Part shown: in pieces, positions 15,459 to 23,251 of the stretch | How positions within the stretch are numbered: position 1 is the first letter of the stretch | How the letters are laid out: each line of letters starts with the position of its first letter | Assembly (NCBI GenBank): GCA_017436305.1 | Contig: JAFSDJ010000067.1 | Location: forward strand, 1 to 43,209 | DNA: 43,209 bases | Source: Lachnospiraceae bacterium | Lineage (GTDB): Bacteria > Bacillota > Clostridia > Lachnospirales > Lachnospiraceae | Direction: 5' to 3' | Notes under the pieces: model-generated | The model's database searches: none | What the model saw: the letters and a program-made list of their open reading frames with translations, nothing else | Told to the model about the DNA's origin: nothing | Translations under genes and position numbers: made by a program

Positions 15459-16287
15459 TTTTTCGGACGATAATCACCTGAGTAGAAGTAGCATAGCTGT
15501 CTGTAAAATCTACACTTTGTAATCGTTCATCTGTTACGGTAATAGCTGCAACACCAATATCAGCCCTACCGGATTGTACTGCATTTATGACCGCATCAAA
15601 TTCCATATCTTCAATTTTTAATTCATAACCAAGTTTATCGCAAATTGCCTGTGCAATATCCACATCGATGCCAACGATTTCTTTATCTACATAATATTCA
15701 TAGGGCTTGAAATCAACATTGGTAGCCATAACGAGAGTTCCCTTAGAGCGGTCAACTGAAGCAGGAGATTCATAAGGTGACCGGCCTTTTGTCTCATCTC
15801 CAATATAGTTTGAAATAATAGCTTCTAATGTACCATCTGTTTTTAATTCAGAGAGAGAGCTATTAATGGATGTAGTTAACTCAACGTTATCTTTAGATAT
15901 GCATATGGCATATTCTTCTGTGGAAAACTTTTCATCTAAAATCATTAAATCATCATTTTCTTCGATTATGGCTTTTGCCGGCTGTTCATCAACAATGATA
16001 CAATCAATTTCTCCCTGTTTTAATGCAGAAACAGCATCTGTTCCGTGGTGGAAACGTTTCACAGTGGAAGCTTCACCTTCGTAGTTTTGTGGGAAGACAC
16101 CACTTTCCAAATCTTCATAATCAGAAGCATAAATGTCGCCGGTAGTTCCAAGTTGTACCCCTATTTTTTTCCCGCACAAATCATTTACTGAAAAAACAGT
16201 GTTTTCAGGGACTTTGCTACAGCCTGTTAAGGATAAAATTGCAAGTACTGCCAGTGCAAGGATTGGAAATTTCTTTAAGTTTTTCAT
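15454..16287 (-). CDS. Amino-acid-type solute-binding lipoprotein with circularly permuted lobes
   Basis: This is a family 3 (polar amino acid) ABC solute-binding protein, anchored by a lipobox LSLTGC (Cys23). The two lobes are in reverse order. Residues 31-163 match what is normally the second half (LCGKKIGVQLGTTGD, ALKQGEIDCIIVDEQPA, EEYAICISKDN, LKTDGTLEAIISNYI). Residues 183-277 match what is normally the first half (KGTLVMATNVDFKPYEYY, IVGIDVDIAQAICDKLGY, AVQSGRADIGVAAITVTDER, VDFTDSYATSTQVIIVRKK). The cut falls at the hinge strand. Ligand residues are kept, including the carboxylate-binding Arg in TVTDER (255). A linker of about 20 residues joins the halves. The frame is intact and has its own promoter. 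No permease or ATPase gene is adjacent. Confidence 0.88.
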   Translation of the reverse strand: MKNLKKFPILALAVLAILSLTGCSKVPENTVFSVNDLCGKKIGVQLGTTGDIYASDYEDLESGVFPQNYEGEASTVKRFHHGTDAVSALKQGEIDCIIVDEQPAKAIIEENDDLMILDEKFSTEEYAICISKDNVELTTSINSSLSELKTDGTLEAIISNYIGDETKGRSPYESPASVDRSKGTLVMATNVDFKPYEYYVDKEIVGIDVDIAQAICDKLGYELKIEDMEFDAVINAVQSGRADIGVAAITVTDERLQSVDFTDSYATSTQVIIVRKK

Positions 16288-16320
16288 AATCTATTTTCTC
16301 TCCAATTTTATACTGTTTTT

Positions 16321-16349
16321 ATTATAGCAAAGTAATTCTTCTGTTACAA
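16321..16349 (-). promoter_or_regulatory. Promoter of the solute-binding protein gene
   Basis: On the reverse strand TTGTAA (16349-16344) and TATAAT (16326-16321) are 17 bp apart, about 35 bp upstream of the start codon. Confidence 0.75.
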
Positions 16350-16491
16350 CTGAAAATAGACAAGGAAATGCTGAAAAAACTGTAGGAAAAATACAGATTT
16401 TGTTGTAAAATGAAAACAGCCGGATGCGATAGGTTCCGGCAGACAAAGCATATATTTGTATAAACAAAAATAAATCAGGGGGGAAAGAGCG

Positions 16492-17472
16492 ATGATATTT
16501 AAATGCGTAAATTGTGGCGGTAACGTAATATATTCTCCGGAAAAGGCTGGTATGTATTGTCCTTACTGCGACAGTGATGAAAGTGGCGAAAAAGCACAGG
16601 GAGCAGGTTTTACCTGTATTAGCTGTGGGGCACCTTTAGAGGTAGAAGAGTTTACCAGTGCCTGCAAATGCAAATACTGTGGCTCTTACAGTATTTTAGA
16701 GGAAAGAGTAGAGGGAGAGTTTACCCCTCATTTAGTGCTTCCATTTAAAGTTGGTAAAAAACAGGCAAAGGAAAAAATTGTAGAGCAGTTCAAAAAGAAA
16801 CGGTTTATTCCAAGCGACTTTTTAAGCGAGGCCAAAATGGAAAAAATGGAAGGAAACTATGTTCCTTTCTTTATGTATGATTATGATTGTAAATACCATT
16901 ATGAGGGAATTGGCAAAAAAGTAAGAGTGTGGAGAAGCGGTAATACAGAATATACAGAAACCTCGCTATATAAAGTTGAAAGAAATATGGACGTTGACTT
17001 TGCCGGGATTCCCGTGGATGCATCTAAAGGCATGAAGGATGACATGATGGACTTATTAGAGCCTTATGATTATCAAGCCTTAGAGCAGTTCCAGGATAAG
17101 TATTTATCAGGCTTTTTGTCAGAACGTTACAATATGGGGTCAGAGGAATTGTCCATAAGAGCCAGAGAAAAAGCAAAAAAAGATGCGGAAAGTATGATAA
17201 AAAGCACCTTAACAGCGTATCAAAGTGTAAAAACAGAAAGTGACGAGGCAAATTTAAGCTTAAAGGACACTAAGTATTCCCTTCTTCCGGTCTGGTCCTA
17301 TTTGTATGAATACGGTGGAAAGAAGTATGAGTTTCATTTAAATGGTCAGACAGGCAAATTAGTAGGAGAACCACCTATTTCCACCAAAAAGGTTGTAGCT
17401 TATTCGACCACTACCTTCCTTGGAGTTTTTGCCATACTAAACTTTTTACGTATGATTTTGGAGGTGATTTAA
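16492..17472 (+). CDS. Zinc-ribbon protein with C-terminal membrane anchor
   Basis: The first 65 residues hold two zinc-ribbon-like units: CVNC with CPYC (Cys 5, 8, 23, 26) and CISC with CKYC (Cys 42, 45, 60, 63). The middle, about 75-295, includes a conserved-looking LVLPFKVGKKQAKEKI stretch and a YVPFFMYDYDCKYHYEG beta section. It is followed by a helical stretch and a single hydrophobic segment near the C-terminus (about 303-322). It resembles proteins annotated as TFIIB-type zinc-ribbon or PriA-like zinc-finger proteins in Clostridia, whose role is not established. A GC-rich hairpin (GCCGGA/TCCGGC, 16419-16440) lies in the leader, and GGGGGGAAAG serves as ribosome binding site. The TPM-domain gene starts immediately at the stop codon, so the two probably act together. 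Confidence 0.75.
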   Translation: MIFKCVNCGGNVIYSPEKAGMYCPYCDSDESGEKAQGAGFTCISCGAPLEVEEFTSACKCKYCGSYSILEERVEGEFTPHLVLPFKVGKKQAKEKIVEQFKKKRFIPSDFLSEAKMEKMEGNYVPFFMYDYDCKYHYEGIGKKVRVWRSGNTEYTETSLYKVERNMDVDFAGIPVDASKGMKDDMMDLLEPYDYQALEQFQDKYLSGFLSERYNMGSEELSIRAREKAKKDAESMIKSTLTAYQSVKTESDEANLSLKDTKYSLLPVWSYLYEYGGKKYEFHLNGQTGKLVGEPPISTKKVVAYSTTTFLGVFAILNFLRMILEVI

Positions 17473-18300
17473 GTGGATTACATAAAAGATTTTTTGAAGC
17501 AGTTTAAATGGATGTTTCTTGTTTTAGTCATTACTTTTGTTATATGGATTTTTGTGGTTGTGATTCCAAAGGATGATAATAGTCAGGAGATTTACACAAG
17601 GACCAATGACCAGTGTGACACAACAGAAAGAGTATTTGATTATGCTGATAAATTAACAGACGTAGAGGAAGATTTGCTTAGAGGATTAATTGCCCAGAGA
17701 GAAGACCAGATTGGCTGTGACATTGTACTTGTTACTATTGATGAGCAGTTAGATAAAAGTTTAATGGCTTATGCAGATGATTTTTATGATAATCATATGT
17801 ATGGATATGATGAGCCATGGGGAGACGGAGTTGTTTATGTAGATAACTGGTATGATGGTAATGTATGGTTCTCTACATGCGGTAAGGCAGAACATAACTA
17901 TTCTACATCCATGATAAACGATTTAATTGACGATGTAACAAGCATTACCAATGAAGACCCCTACCAGGCTTATACCCGTTATGTTAATGACGTGTATTAC
18001 CAGATGTCAGGTAGGTCAATTAATTCCTTTAATATGCCAATTTCTGCCGTACTTGTGTTAGCTATAGTAATTACCATTGTTTATACTGCAACTGGTGTTG
18101 CTAATACAAAAGCAAAACGTACTACTACAAATACTACTTACGTTCCGGCAGGAAGACCTGATATGGGACTATGCAATGATAATTTTATAAGCAAGCATAC
18201 AACCCACAGAAGAATTGAGTCAAGCAGTGGAGGCGGTGGTGGCGGACATCACAGATCCAGTGGAGGTCATTCTCATGGTGGAGGCGGCGGACGTCATTAA
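17473..18300 (+). CDS. TPM-domain (YgcG-like) membrane protein with Gly/His-rich tail
   Basis: The gene starts with GTG directly after the stop codon of the zinc-ribbon gene, implying translational coupling. The 275 residues contain a membrane segment (about 13-31), an extracytoplasmic TPM domain (about 53-180; VFDYADKLTDVEEDLLRGL, CDIVLVTIDEQ, GDGVVYVDNWYDGNVWFSTC), a second membrane segment (about 188-210) and a cytoplasmic tail that ends in Gly-, Ser- and His-rich sequence (SSGGGGGGHHRSSGGHSHGG). Such tails are common in this family. TPM proteins have been linked to photosystem repair in plants and to acid phosphatase activity in vitro; the bacterial role is unknown. The pair of a zinc-ribbon and a TPM protein suggests an envelope or metal-related function, by inference. 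Confidence 0.8.
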   Translation: MDYIKDFLKQFKWMFLVLVITFVIWIFVVVIPKDDNSQEIYTRTNDQCDTTERVFDYADKLTDVEEDLLRGLIAQREDQIGCDIVLVTIDEQLDKSLMAYADDFYDNHMYGYDEPWGDGVVYVDNWYDGNVWFSTCGKAEHNYSTSMINDLIDDVTSITNEDPYQAYTRYVNDVYYQMSGRSINSFNMPISAVLVLAIVITIVYTATGVANTKAKRTTTNTTYVPAGRPDMGLCNDNFISKHTTHRRIESSSGGGGGGHHRSSGGHSHGGGGGRH

Positions 18301-18356
18301 TCCCGGAGGATAATCCGCCGTTCCGGTTTTGGAACACATTCAAGCAGGGCAGAGTG

Positions 18357-19253
18357 CTACATTTCAAATGCCATATTTAAAGCCTCTGAAACAGTAAAGC
18401 TTAACCGTTTAATAACCTCATCTATGTCTTTGCTTGTAACATACATATTACTAAGCTCACTGTTTACCATTTTTCCCTGAAAGGGATTAATTGTTTCGTC
18501 TGATTCCATGTAAGAAATAGCATCTCTTACAATGGTTTCAGCATCTACAACTGTAGGGATTCCAATGGCGATCACAGGGATACCAAGACTTTCTTTTGTA
18601 AGTCCCTCCCTGTGGTTGCCAACACCGGAGCCGGGATGGATACCGGTATCCGTAATCTGAATTGTTTTATTTAAGCGTTTAATGCTTCTGGCGGCAAGGG
18701 CATCAATGACAATCATTAAATCCGGTTTGGTCTGTTCAATAACCCCTTTAATGATTTCTGCGGTTTCCATGCCGTTTTTTGCCATCACACCGGGAGCAAG
18801 AGAGCTTACCATGTGCATGCGGCTTTTGTTATAGGCAGCCTTGCCGTAGGTTTTTACAATATGTCTGGTAATACACAGATTGTCAATTACATCAGGACCC
18901 AGAGCATCGGCTGTTACTTCACGATTTCCCAGACCAACCACTAAAATGGATTGTTCTTTTTCAAAATTTGGGATAAGTTCCTTTAGCTGGACTGATAATT
19001 CTTTGGAGATTTCACGGTGATAGTTTTCGTCAGGCTCTATCATATTTGGAGTTTCCAGTGTAATATAAGTGCCCATGGGTTTACATAACGCCTTGGCGCC
19101 GTTTTTGGTGGAAACTAAAACTTTTGTAATACGTGTTTCTGTGTTTTCGTGATAACTTTCGTCAACGGTAATGCCATGGGTGTTTTCGGACACAACCTCC
19201 ATATTTTCGTGGGCTTCCAAAGCCAAATCTGTACGGACTTTATTTATGGACAT
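18357..19253 (-). CDS. gpr: Germination protease of spores
   Basis: GPR is the aspartic-type endopeptidase that degrades small acid-soluble spore proteins when spores germinate. It is made as a zymogen and cleaves its own N-terminal propeptide. The propeptide NKVRTDLALEAHENM resembles the cleavage site in the spore proteins themselves, as expected. Other family signatures are SILVVGLGNREVTADALGP, VMAKNGMETAEIIKG, LMIVIDALAARS and TGIHPGSGVGNHREGL. An ATG five codons upstream (19268) exists, but GGAGGA lies inside those codons at the right distance before the ATG at 19253, which I chose (298 residues). The gene is transcribed away from rpsT. Together with spoIIP it shows that the host makes endospores. 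Confidence 0.94.
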   Translation of the reverse strand: MSINKVRTDLALEAHENMEVVSENTHGITVDESYHENTETRITKVLVSTKNGAKALCKPMGTYITLETPNMIEPDENYHREISKELSVQLKELIPNFEKEQSILVVGLGNREVTADALGPDVIDNLCITRHIVKTYGKAAYNKSRMHMVSSLAPGVMAKNGMETAEIIKGVIEQTKPDLMIVIDALAARSIKRLNKTIQITDTGIHPGSGVGNHREGLTKESLGIPVIAIGIPTVVDAETIVRDAISYMESDETINPFQGKMVNSELSNMYVTSKDIDEVIKRLSFTVSEALNMAFEM

Positions 19254-19421
19254 GTTAAATTCCTCCATTGTATAGAAAATGGTGCTACAGTTCCTACAGT
19301 GGGTAGTAGCAAAAATAGTATAAGGATAGTTTGTGCAGTTTCTGAATAATTATTGCAATGTTTTGGCAATGGAAAATTATTGAAAAAATACGATAATTTT
19401 GGAAAAACTTTGGAAAAGCTA

Positions 19422-19450
19422 TTGACAGAACGGAAGATGAACAATATAAT
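19422..19450 (+). promoter_or_regulatory. Consensus sigma-A promoter of rpsT
   Basis: TTGACA (19422-19427) and TATAAT (19445-19450) match the consensus at all twelve positions with a 17-bp spacer, fitting a highly expressed ribosomal protein gene. Confidence 0.9.
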
Positions 19451-19462
19451 AATATGCGTGTG

Positions 19463-19500
19463 TTTACATCAGACTGTCCGTGTCCAGACTTAGATGTAAA
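19463..19500 (+). promoter_or_regulatory. 5' leader hairpin of rpsT, candidate autoregulatory element
   Basis: TTTACATC (19463-19470) and GATGTAAA (19493-19500) form an 8-bp stem starting a few bases after the predicted transcript start. It encloses an AG/CT and CTG/CAG upper stem with an A-A mismatch and an 8-base loop. The internal asymmetric bulge and mismatch are features often seen in ribosomal-protein binding leaders. Binding by S20 is inference. Confidence 0.5.
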
Positions 19501-19548
19501 TGCGAACATAGTGAACCAATATGAGAACATTTATAGGAGGTGTAAGTC

Positions 19549-19812
19549 TTGGCTAACATCAAATCTGCAAAAAAGAGAATTTTAGTTAATAAGACAAAAG
19601 CTGATAGAAACAAAGCAATCAAGTCTGGTGTTAAGACTGCTATTAAGAAAGTTTATGCAGCAATTGAAGCAAATGATGTAGAAGCAGCAAAAGAAGCTTT
19701 AAAAGGAGCAACTGTTGCTATCGATAAAGCAGCTACAAAAGGTGTATACCACAAAAACAATGCTGCAAGAAAAGTATCTCGTTTGACAAAAGCTGTAAAC
19801 AAGATTGCTTAA
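19549..19812 (+). CDS. rpsT: 30S ribosomal protein S20
   Basis: The product is a small basic ribosomal protein that binds 16S rRNA early in 30S assembly. The 87 residues begin ANIKSAKKRILVNKTKADRN, match the family in length and end in KVSRLTKAVNKIA. The start codon is TTG at 19549 behind a strong AGGAGG (19535-19540). A UUG start is also used by E. coli rpsT, where it takes part in autoregulation. Codon use is strongly biased, as expected for high expression. It lies between gpr (divergent) and spoIIP, and a strong terminator isolates it. Confidence 0.96.
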   Translation: MANIKSAKKRILVNKTKADRNKAIKSGVKTAIKKVYAAIEANDVEAAKEALKGATVAIDKAATKGVYHKNNAARKVSRLTKAVNKIA

Positions 19813-19835
19813 TTAGAAACATAAATAGTATTTAC

Positions 19836-19870
19836 AAAGTGTCAGGAGCCGTCATTCCTGACACTTTTTT
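19836..19870 (+). terminator. Intrinsic terminator of rpsT
   Basis: AAAGTGTCAGGA (19836-19847) pairs with TCCTGACACTTT (19856-19867), with an 8-base loop and further T residues to 19870. Confidence 0.9.
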
Positions 19871-20030
19871 GCGTTGATTTATCACAGGTTGGAAACTGCT
19901 GATGGCAGAGCTTGCAGGTGGTTCTAAATTTGCTTTGTGTTACATATAATTTCTTAGTCCTATCAATTTTCGTGGACAGCCAAGAAAGGTTTACATAAAA
20001 TCATTGGCTTGAGATTAGGAGACTCGTAAC

Positions 20031-21305
20031 ATGAAGAACAATAGAATACTGAATACAGTGCTTAGCATTCTATGTCTTTTAGGGTGCTTTTGTATTATCA
20101 GAGCAGCGCTTCTTTTTGGCTTTTTTGGCAGAGGAAATGTATCTTATTTTCTTACATGGGGTGATAAACAGATTCTTTCTATTTACACACCTGTTTTTTT
20201 GTACATGGAAGAAACCAGTGTGGCAGTTCATGTAGAGGAAATAGGGAAAGAAGTAGCGGCAGAATATTTGCCTATTTATAATTACATGAGAGAAAATCCC
20301 AGATATACCGTAGAAAATGAAAATCAGGAAATGATTGATAAAATCATTTTAAGTGAAGGACAGGATGAAAATCATGCACCTATAGAGTCCGAAGAGGCGT
20401 CTGTGACAGGGGAAGCGGCCCAAATAGAAGAAAATGCACTTTCTGCCATGGATGCAATGGAGCAGGAAAACAGACAGGCTGTGGCAGAACAGTTACAAAA
20501 GGAAAATGCCCGAATAGATTTTGTGGCAGCTAAAGAAAAATCTATTATTTATGATATGGAAAAGTTTCGTGATTTTGATACACTCTTAAAGGAATTTTAT
20601 GTGCTAGACAGTATTACTACCATAGATGAAAGTCAGTTGAATTTAGATGCTCTTTTAGGAAAAGATATGACTATGAAGGCATCAAATGATGTGCCGCAGA
20701 TTTTAATTTATCATACCCATTCTCAGGAGGGCTTTGCTGATTCTATTCCGGGAGATGAATCCACTACTGTGGTAGGCGCGGGGGATAAGTTAGCAGAGCT
20801 TCTTAGAGGGTATGGATTTAACGTGATTCATCACAAGGGCCGGTATGATGTAGAAAGCAGGGATTATGCTTATTCTAATGCGGCACCTGCCATAGAACAG
20901 ATTTTAGCTGAAAATCCATCTATTGAGGTTATTATAGATTTACATAGAGATGGGGTGGCGGAAAGCACCAGATTAGTTACTAATTTAAATGGTAAGCCTA
21001 CCGCCCAGTTTATGTTTTTTAACGGTTTAAGCCGCACGAAAAAACGAGGTGATATTGAATATCTGAAAAATGATAATATTGCAGAAAATCTGGCATTTTC
21101 TTTTCAGGCACAGTTAAAATGTCAGGAGTATTATCCGGGGCTTGCCAGGAAGATTTATTTAAAGGGGTATCGTTATAATATGCATTATAGAGGGAAAAGT
21201 TTGTTGATTGAGGTGGGAGCCCAGACAAATACAGTAGAAGAAATTATGAATGCCATGGAACCCATTGCCCATGTTTTGTACTTGACCTTGTCTGGGGAAG
21301 AATGA
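20031..21305 (+). CDS. spoIIP: Stage II sporulation protein P
   Basis: SpoIIP is the peptidoglycan amidase/endopeptidase that works with SpoIID and SpoIIM to thin septal wall and drive engulfment of the forespore. The 424 residues have an N-terminal membrane anchor (about 8-31), a Glu-rich variable stretch (about 70-165) and the C-terminal catalytic domain. The zinc-binding motif IYHTHSQE (His228, His230, Glu233), the DLHRDG segment (His305) and the closing LIEVGAQTNTVEEIMNAM with its conserved Glu are all present. It follows rpsT after 218 bp without an obvious sigma-A promoter, which fits mother-cell-specific transcription; I could not identify a sigma-E site with confidence. Confidence 0.94.
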   Translation: MKNNRILNTVLSILCLLGCFCIIRAALLFGFFGRGNVSYFLTWGDKQILSIYTPVFLYMEETSVAVHVEEIGKEVAAEYLPIYNYMRENPRYTVENENQEMIDKIILSEGQDENHAPIESEEASVTGEAAQIEENALSAMDAMEQENRQAVAEQLQKENARIDFVAAKEKSIIYDMEKFRDFDTLLKEFYVLDSITTIDESQLNLDALLGKDMTMKASNDVPQILIYHTHSQEGFADSIPGDESTTVVGAGDKLAELLRGYGFNVIHHKGRYDVESRDYAYSNAAPAIEQILAENPSIEVIIDLHRDGVAESTRLVTNLNGKPTAQFMFFNGLSRTKKRGDIEYLKNDNIAENLAFSFQAQLKCQEYYPGLARKIYLKGYRYNMHYRGKSLLIEVGAQTNTVEEIMNAMEPIAHVLYLTLSGEE

Positions 21306-21340
21306 TGTTATTGTTCACGGTCTTTCCGGCAACAGAAAGA

Positions 21341-21369
21341 TTGCAGAAATAGTATTTTTTTGTTATACT
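21341..21369 (+). promoter_or_regulatory. Promoter of lepA, between short inverted repeats
   Basis: TTGCAG (21341-21346) and TATACT (21364-21369) are 17 bp apart. The promoter lies between TTGTTCAC (21311-21318) and GTGAACAA (21386-21393), which are perfect reverse complements; the right one touches the lepA ribosome binding site. Confidence 0.7.
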
Positions 21370-21404
21370 GACAAGCAGTAACAAAGTGAACAAGGAGAAA
21401 AAAA

Positions 21405-23219
21405 ATGGCAGGAATTGATCAAAGTAAAATCAGAAATTTTTGCATTGTGGCTCACATTGACCATGGAAAGTCAACTTTAGCAGATAGAATTATTGAAAAA
21501 ACAGGACTTCTTACAAGCAGAGAAATGCAGGCACAGGTTCTTGATAATATGGAGCTTGAAAGAGAAAGAGGCATTACCATAAAAGCCCAGACTGTTCGTA
21601 TTGTATATAGGGCCCAGGATGGGGAAGAGTATATTTTTAACCTGATTGACACACCGGGACATGTTGACTTTAACTATGAGGTAAGCCGTAGTCTGGCAGC
21701 CTGTGACGGAGCAATTTTAGTTGTAGATGCAGCACAGGGAATTGAAGCTCAGACTTTAGCAAATGTTTATTTGGCATTAGACCATGATCTGGACGTATTT
21801 CCTGTTATTAATAAAATTGACTTACCTAGCGCAGAACCGGAGAGGGTAAAAGAAGAAATAGAGGATGTTATTGGTATTGAGGCTCATGATGCGCCTTTGA
21901 TTTCTGCAAAAAATGGAATTGGAATCGAAGACGTACTGGAGCAGATTGTAAAGAAAATCCCTGCGCCTGCAGGAGATAAGGAAGCACCCCTACAGGCACT
22001 TATTTTTGATTCCATATACGATTCTTATAAGGGAGTCATTATTTTTTGCCGTGTTAAAGAAGGAACTGTGAAAAAAGGCACTCCGATTTTAATGATGGCA
22101 ACAGGGGCTAAGGCAGAAGTTGTAGAAGTAGGCTATTTTGGCGCAGGACAGTTTATTGAATGTGAAGAACTGTCGGCGGGAATGGTTGGGTATATTACAG
22201 CCTCCATTAAAAACGTAAAAGATACTGCAGTAGGTGATACTGTAACTAATGCAAAAGAGCCTTGTAAGGAGCCGTTGCCGGGTTATAAAAAGGTTCAGTC
22301 CATGGTGTATTGTGGTATGTATCCGGCAGACGGCGCAAAATACCCGGATTTAAGAGATGCACTTGAAAAGCTTCAGTTAAATGATGCTTCCCTAAATTAT
22401 GAGCCGGAAACCTCCATCGCCCTTGGGTTTGGCTTTCGGTGTGGTTTCTTAGGACTTTTACATCTGGAAATCATTCAGGAGCGATTAGAGAGAGAATACA
22501 ATTTAGACTTGGTTACTACCGCACCGGGTGTTATTTATAAGGTTTATAAAACAAATGGAGAAGTCATTGAACTTACCAATCCAAGTAATTTACCGGATCC
22601 GGCAGAAATTGATTATATGGAAGAGCCTATTGTAAGTGCAGAAATTATGGTTACATCCGAGTTTATCGGTGCTATTATGGAGCTTTGTCAGGAAAGACGA
22701 GGCAATTATCTTGGCATGGAATATATGGAAGAAAAAAGAGCACTGCTTCGTTATGAACTTCCGTTAAATGAGATTATTTATGATTTCTTTGATGCATTAA
22801 AATCCCGTTCCAGAGGATATGCATCTTTTGACTATGAATTAAAGGGCTACGAGCGTTCCGAGCTTGTAAAACTGGACATGCTCATTAACAAAGAAGAAGT
22901 GGATGCTTTATCTTTTATTGTACACAAAGACAGTGCATACGACAGAGGCAGAAGAATGTGTGAAAAATTAAAAGAGGAAATTCCAAGACATTTATTTGAA
23001 ATTCCAATTCAGGCAGCAGTAGGTGGTAAAGTCATTGCAAGAGAAACCGTAAAGGCAATGCGAAAGGACGTATTGGCAAAATGTTATGGTGGTGATATTA
23101 CCCGTAAGAAAAAGCTTCTGGAAAAACAGAAAGAAGGAAAGAAGCGTATGCGCCAGGTTGGAAATGTAGAAATTCCGCAACAGGCGTTTATGAGTGTGCT
23201 GAAGCTGGATGATAAATAA
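21405..23219 (+). CDS. lepA: Elongation factor 4 (LepA)
   Basis: LepA is a translational GTPase that acts on the ribosome during initiation and elongation. The 604 residues are full length. The GTPase motifs are G1 AHIDHGKST (16-24), the switch region [13 protein letters not shown]3 DTPGH, G4 NKIDLP and G5 SAKNG. The LepA-specific C-terminal domain is recognisable in [16 protein letters not shown] and [34 protein letters not shown] precedes the ATG. It is followed by hemW after a gap of only 32 bp, the arrangement also found in Bacillus. Confidence 0.97.
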   Translation: MAGIDQSKIRNFCIVAHIDHGKSTLADRIIEKTGLLTSREMQAQVLDNMELERERGITIKAQTVRIVYRAQDGEEYIFNLIDTPGHVDFNYEVSRSLAACDGAILVVDAAQGIEAQTLANVYLALDHDLDVFPVINKIDLPSAEPERVKEEIEDVIGIEAHDAPLISAKNGIGIEDVLEQIVKKIPAPAGDKEAPLQALIFDSIYDSYKGVIIFCRVKEGTVKKGTPILMMATGAKAEVVEVGYFGAGQFIECEELSAGMVGYITASIKNVKDTAVGDTVTNAKEPCKEPLPGYKKVQSMVYCGMYPADGAKYPDLRDALEKLQLNDASLNYEPETSIALGFGFRCGFLGLLHLEIIQERLEREYNLDLVTTAPGVIYKVYKTNGEVIELTNPSNLPDPAEIDYMEEPIVSAEIMVTSEFIGAIMELCQERRGNYLGMEYMEEKRALLRYELPLNEIIYDFFDALKSRSRGYASFDYELKGYERSELVKLDMLINKEEVDALSFIVHKDSAYDRGRRMCEKLKEEIPRHLFEIPIQAAVGGKVIARETVKAMRKDVLAKCYGGDITRKKKLLEKQKEGKKRMRQVGNVEIPQQAFMSVLKLDDK

Positions 23220-23251
23220 AATGTTAGAAATAGCAAATGGTGCAGGAAACA

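Noticed and set aside
15454-16287. Frameshift or pseudogene as an explanation for the swapped lobes
   Set aside because: The frame is uninterrupted from lipobox to stop, both halves keep their conserved motifs, and the promoter and terminator are intact. Frameshift cannot change domain order.
18301-18356. Terminator between the TPM gene and gpr
   Set aside because: Short stems (GTTCC/GGAAC and CGG..CCG) exist, but there is no T-run on either strand.
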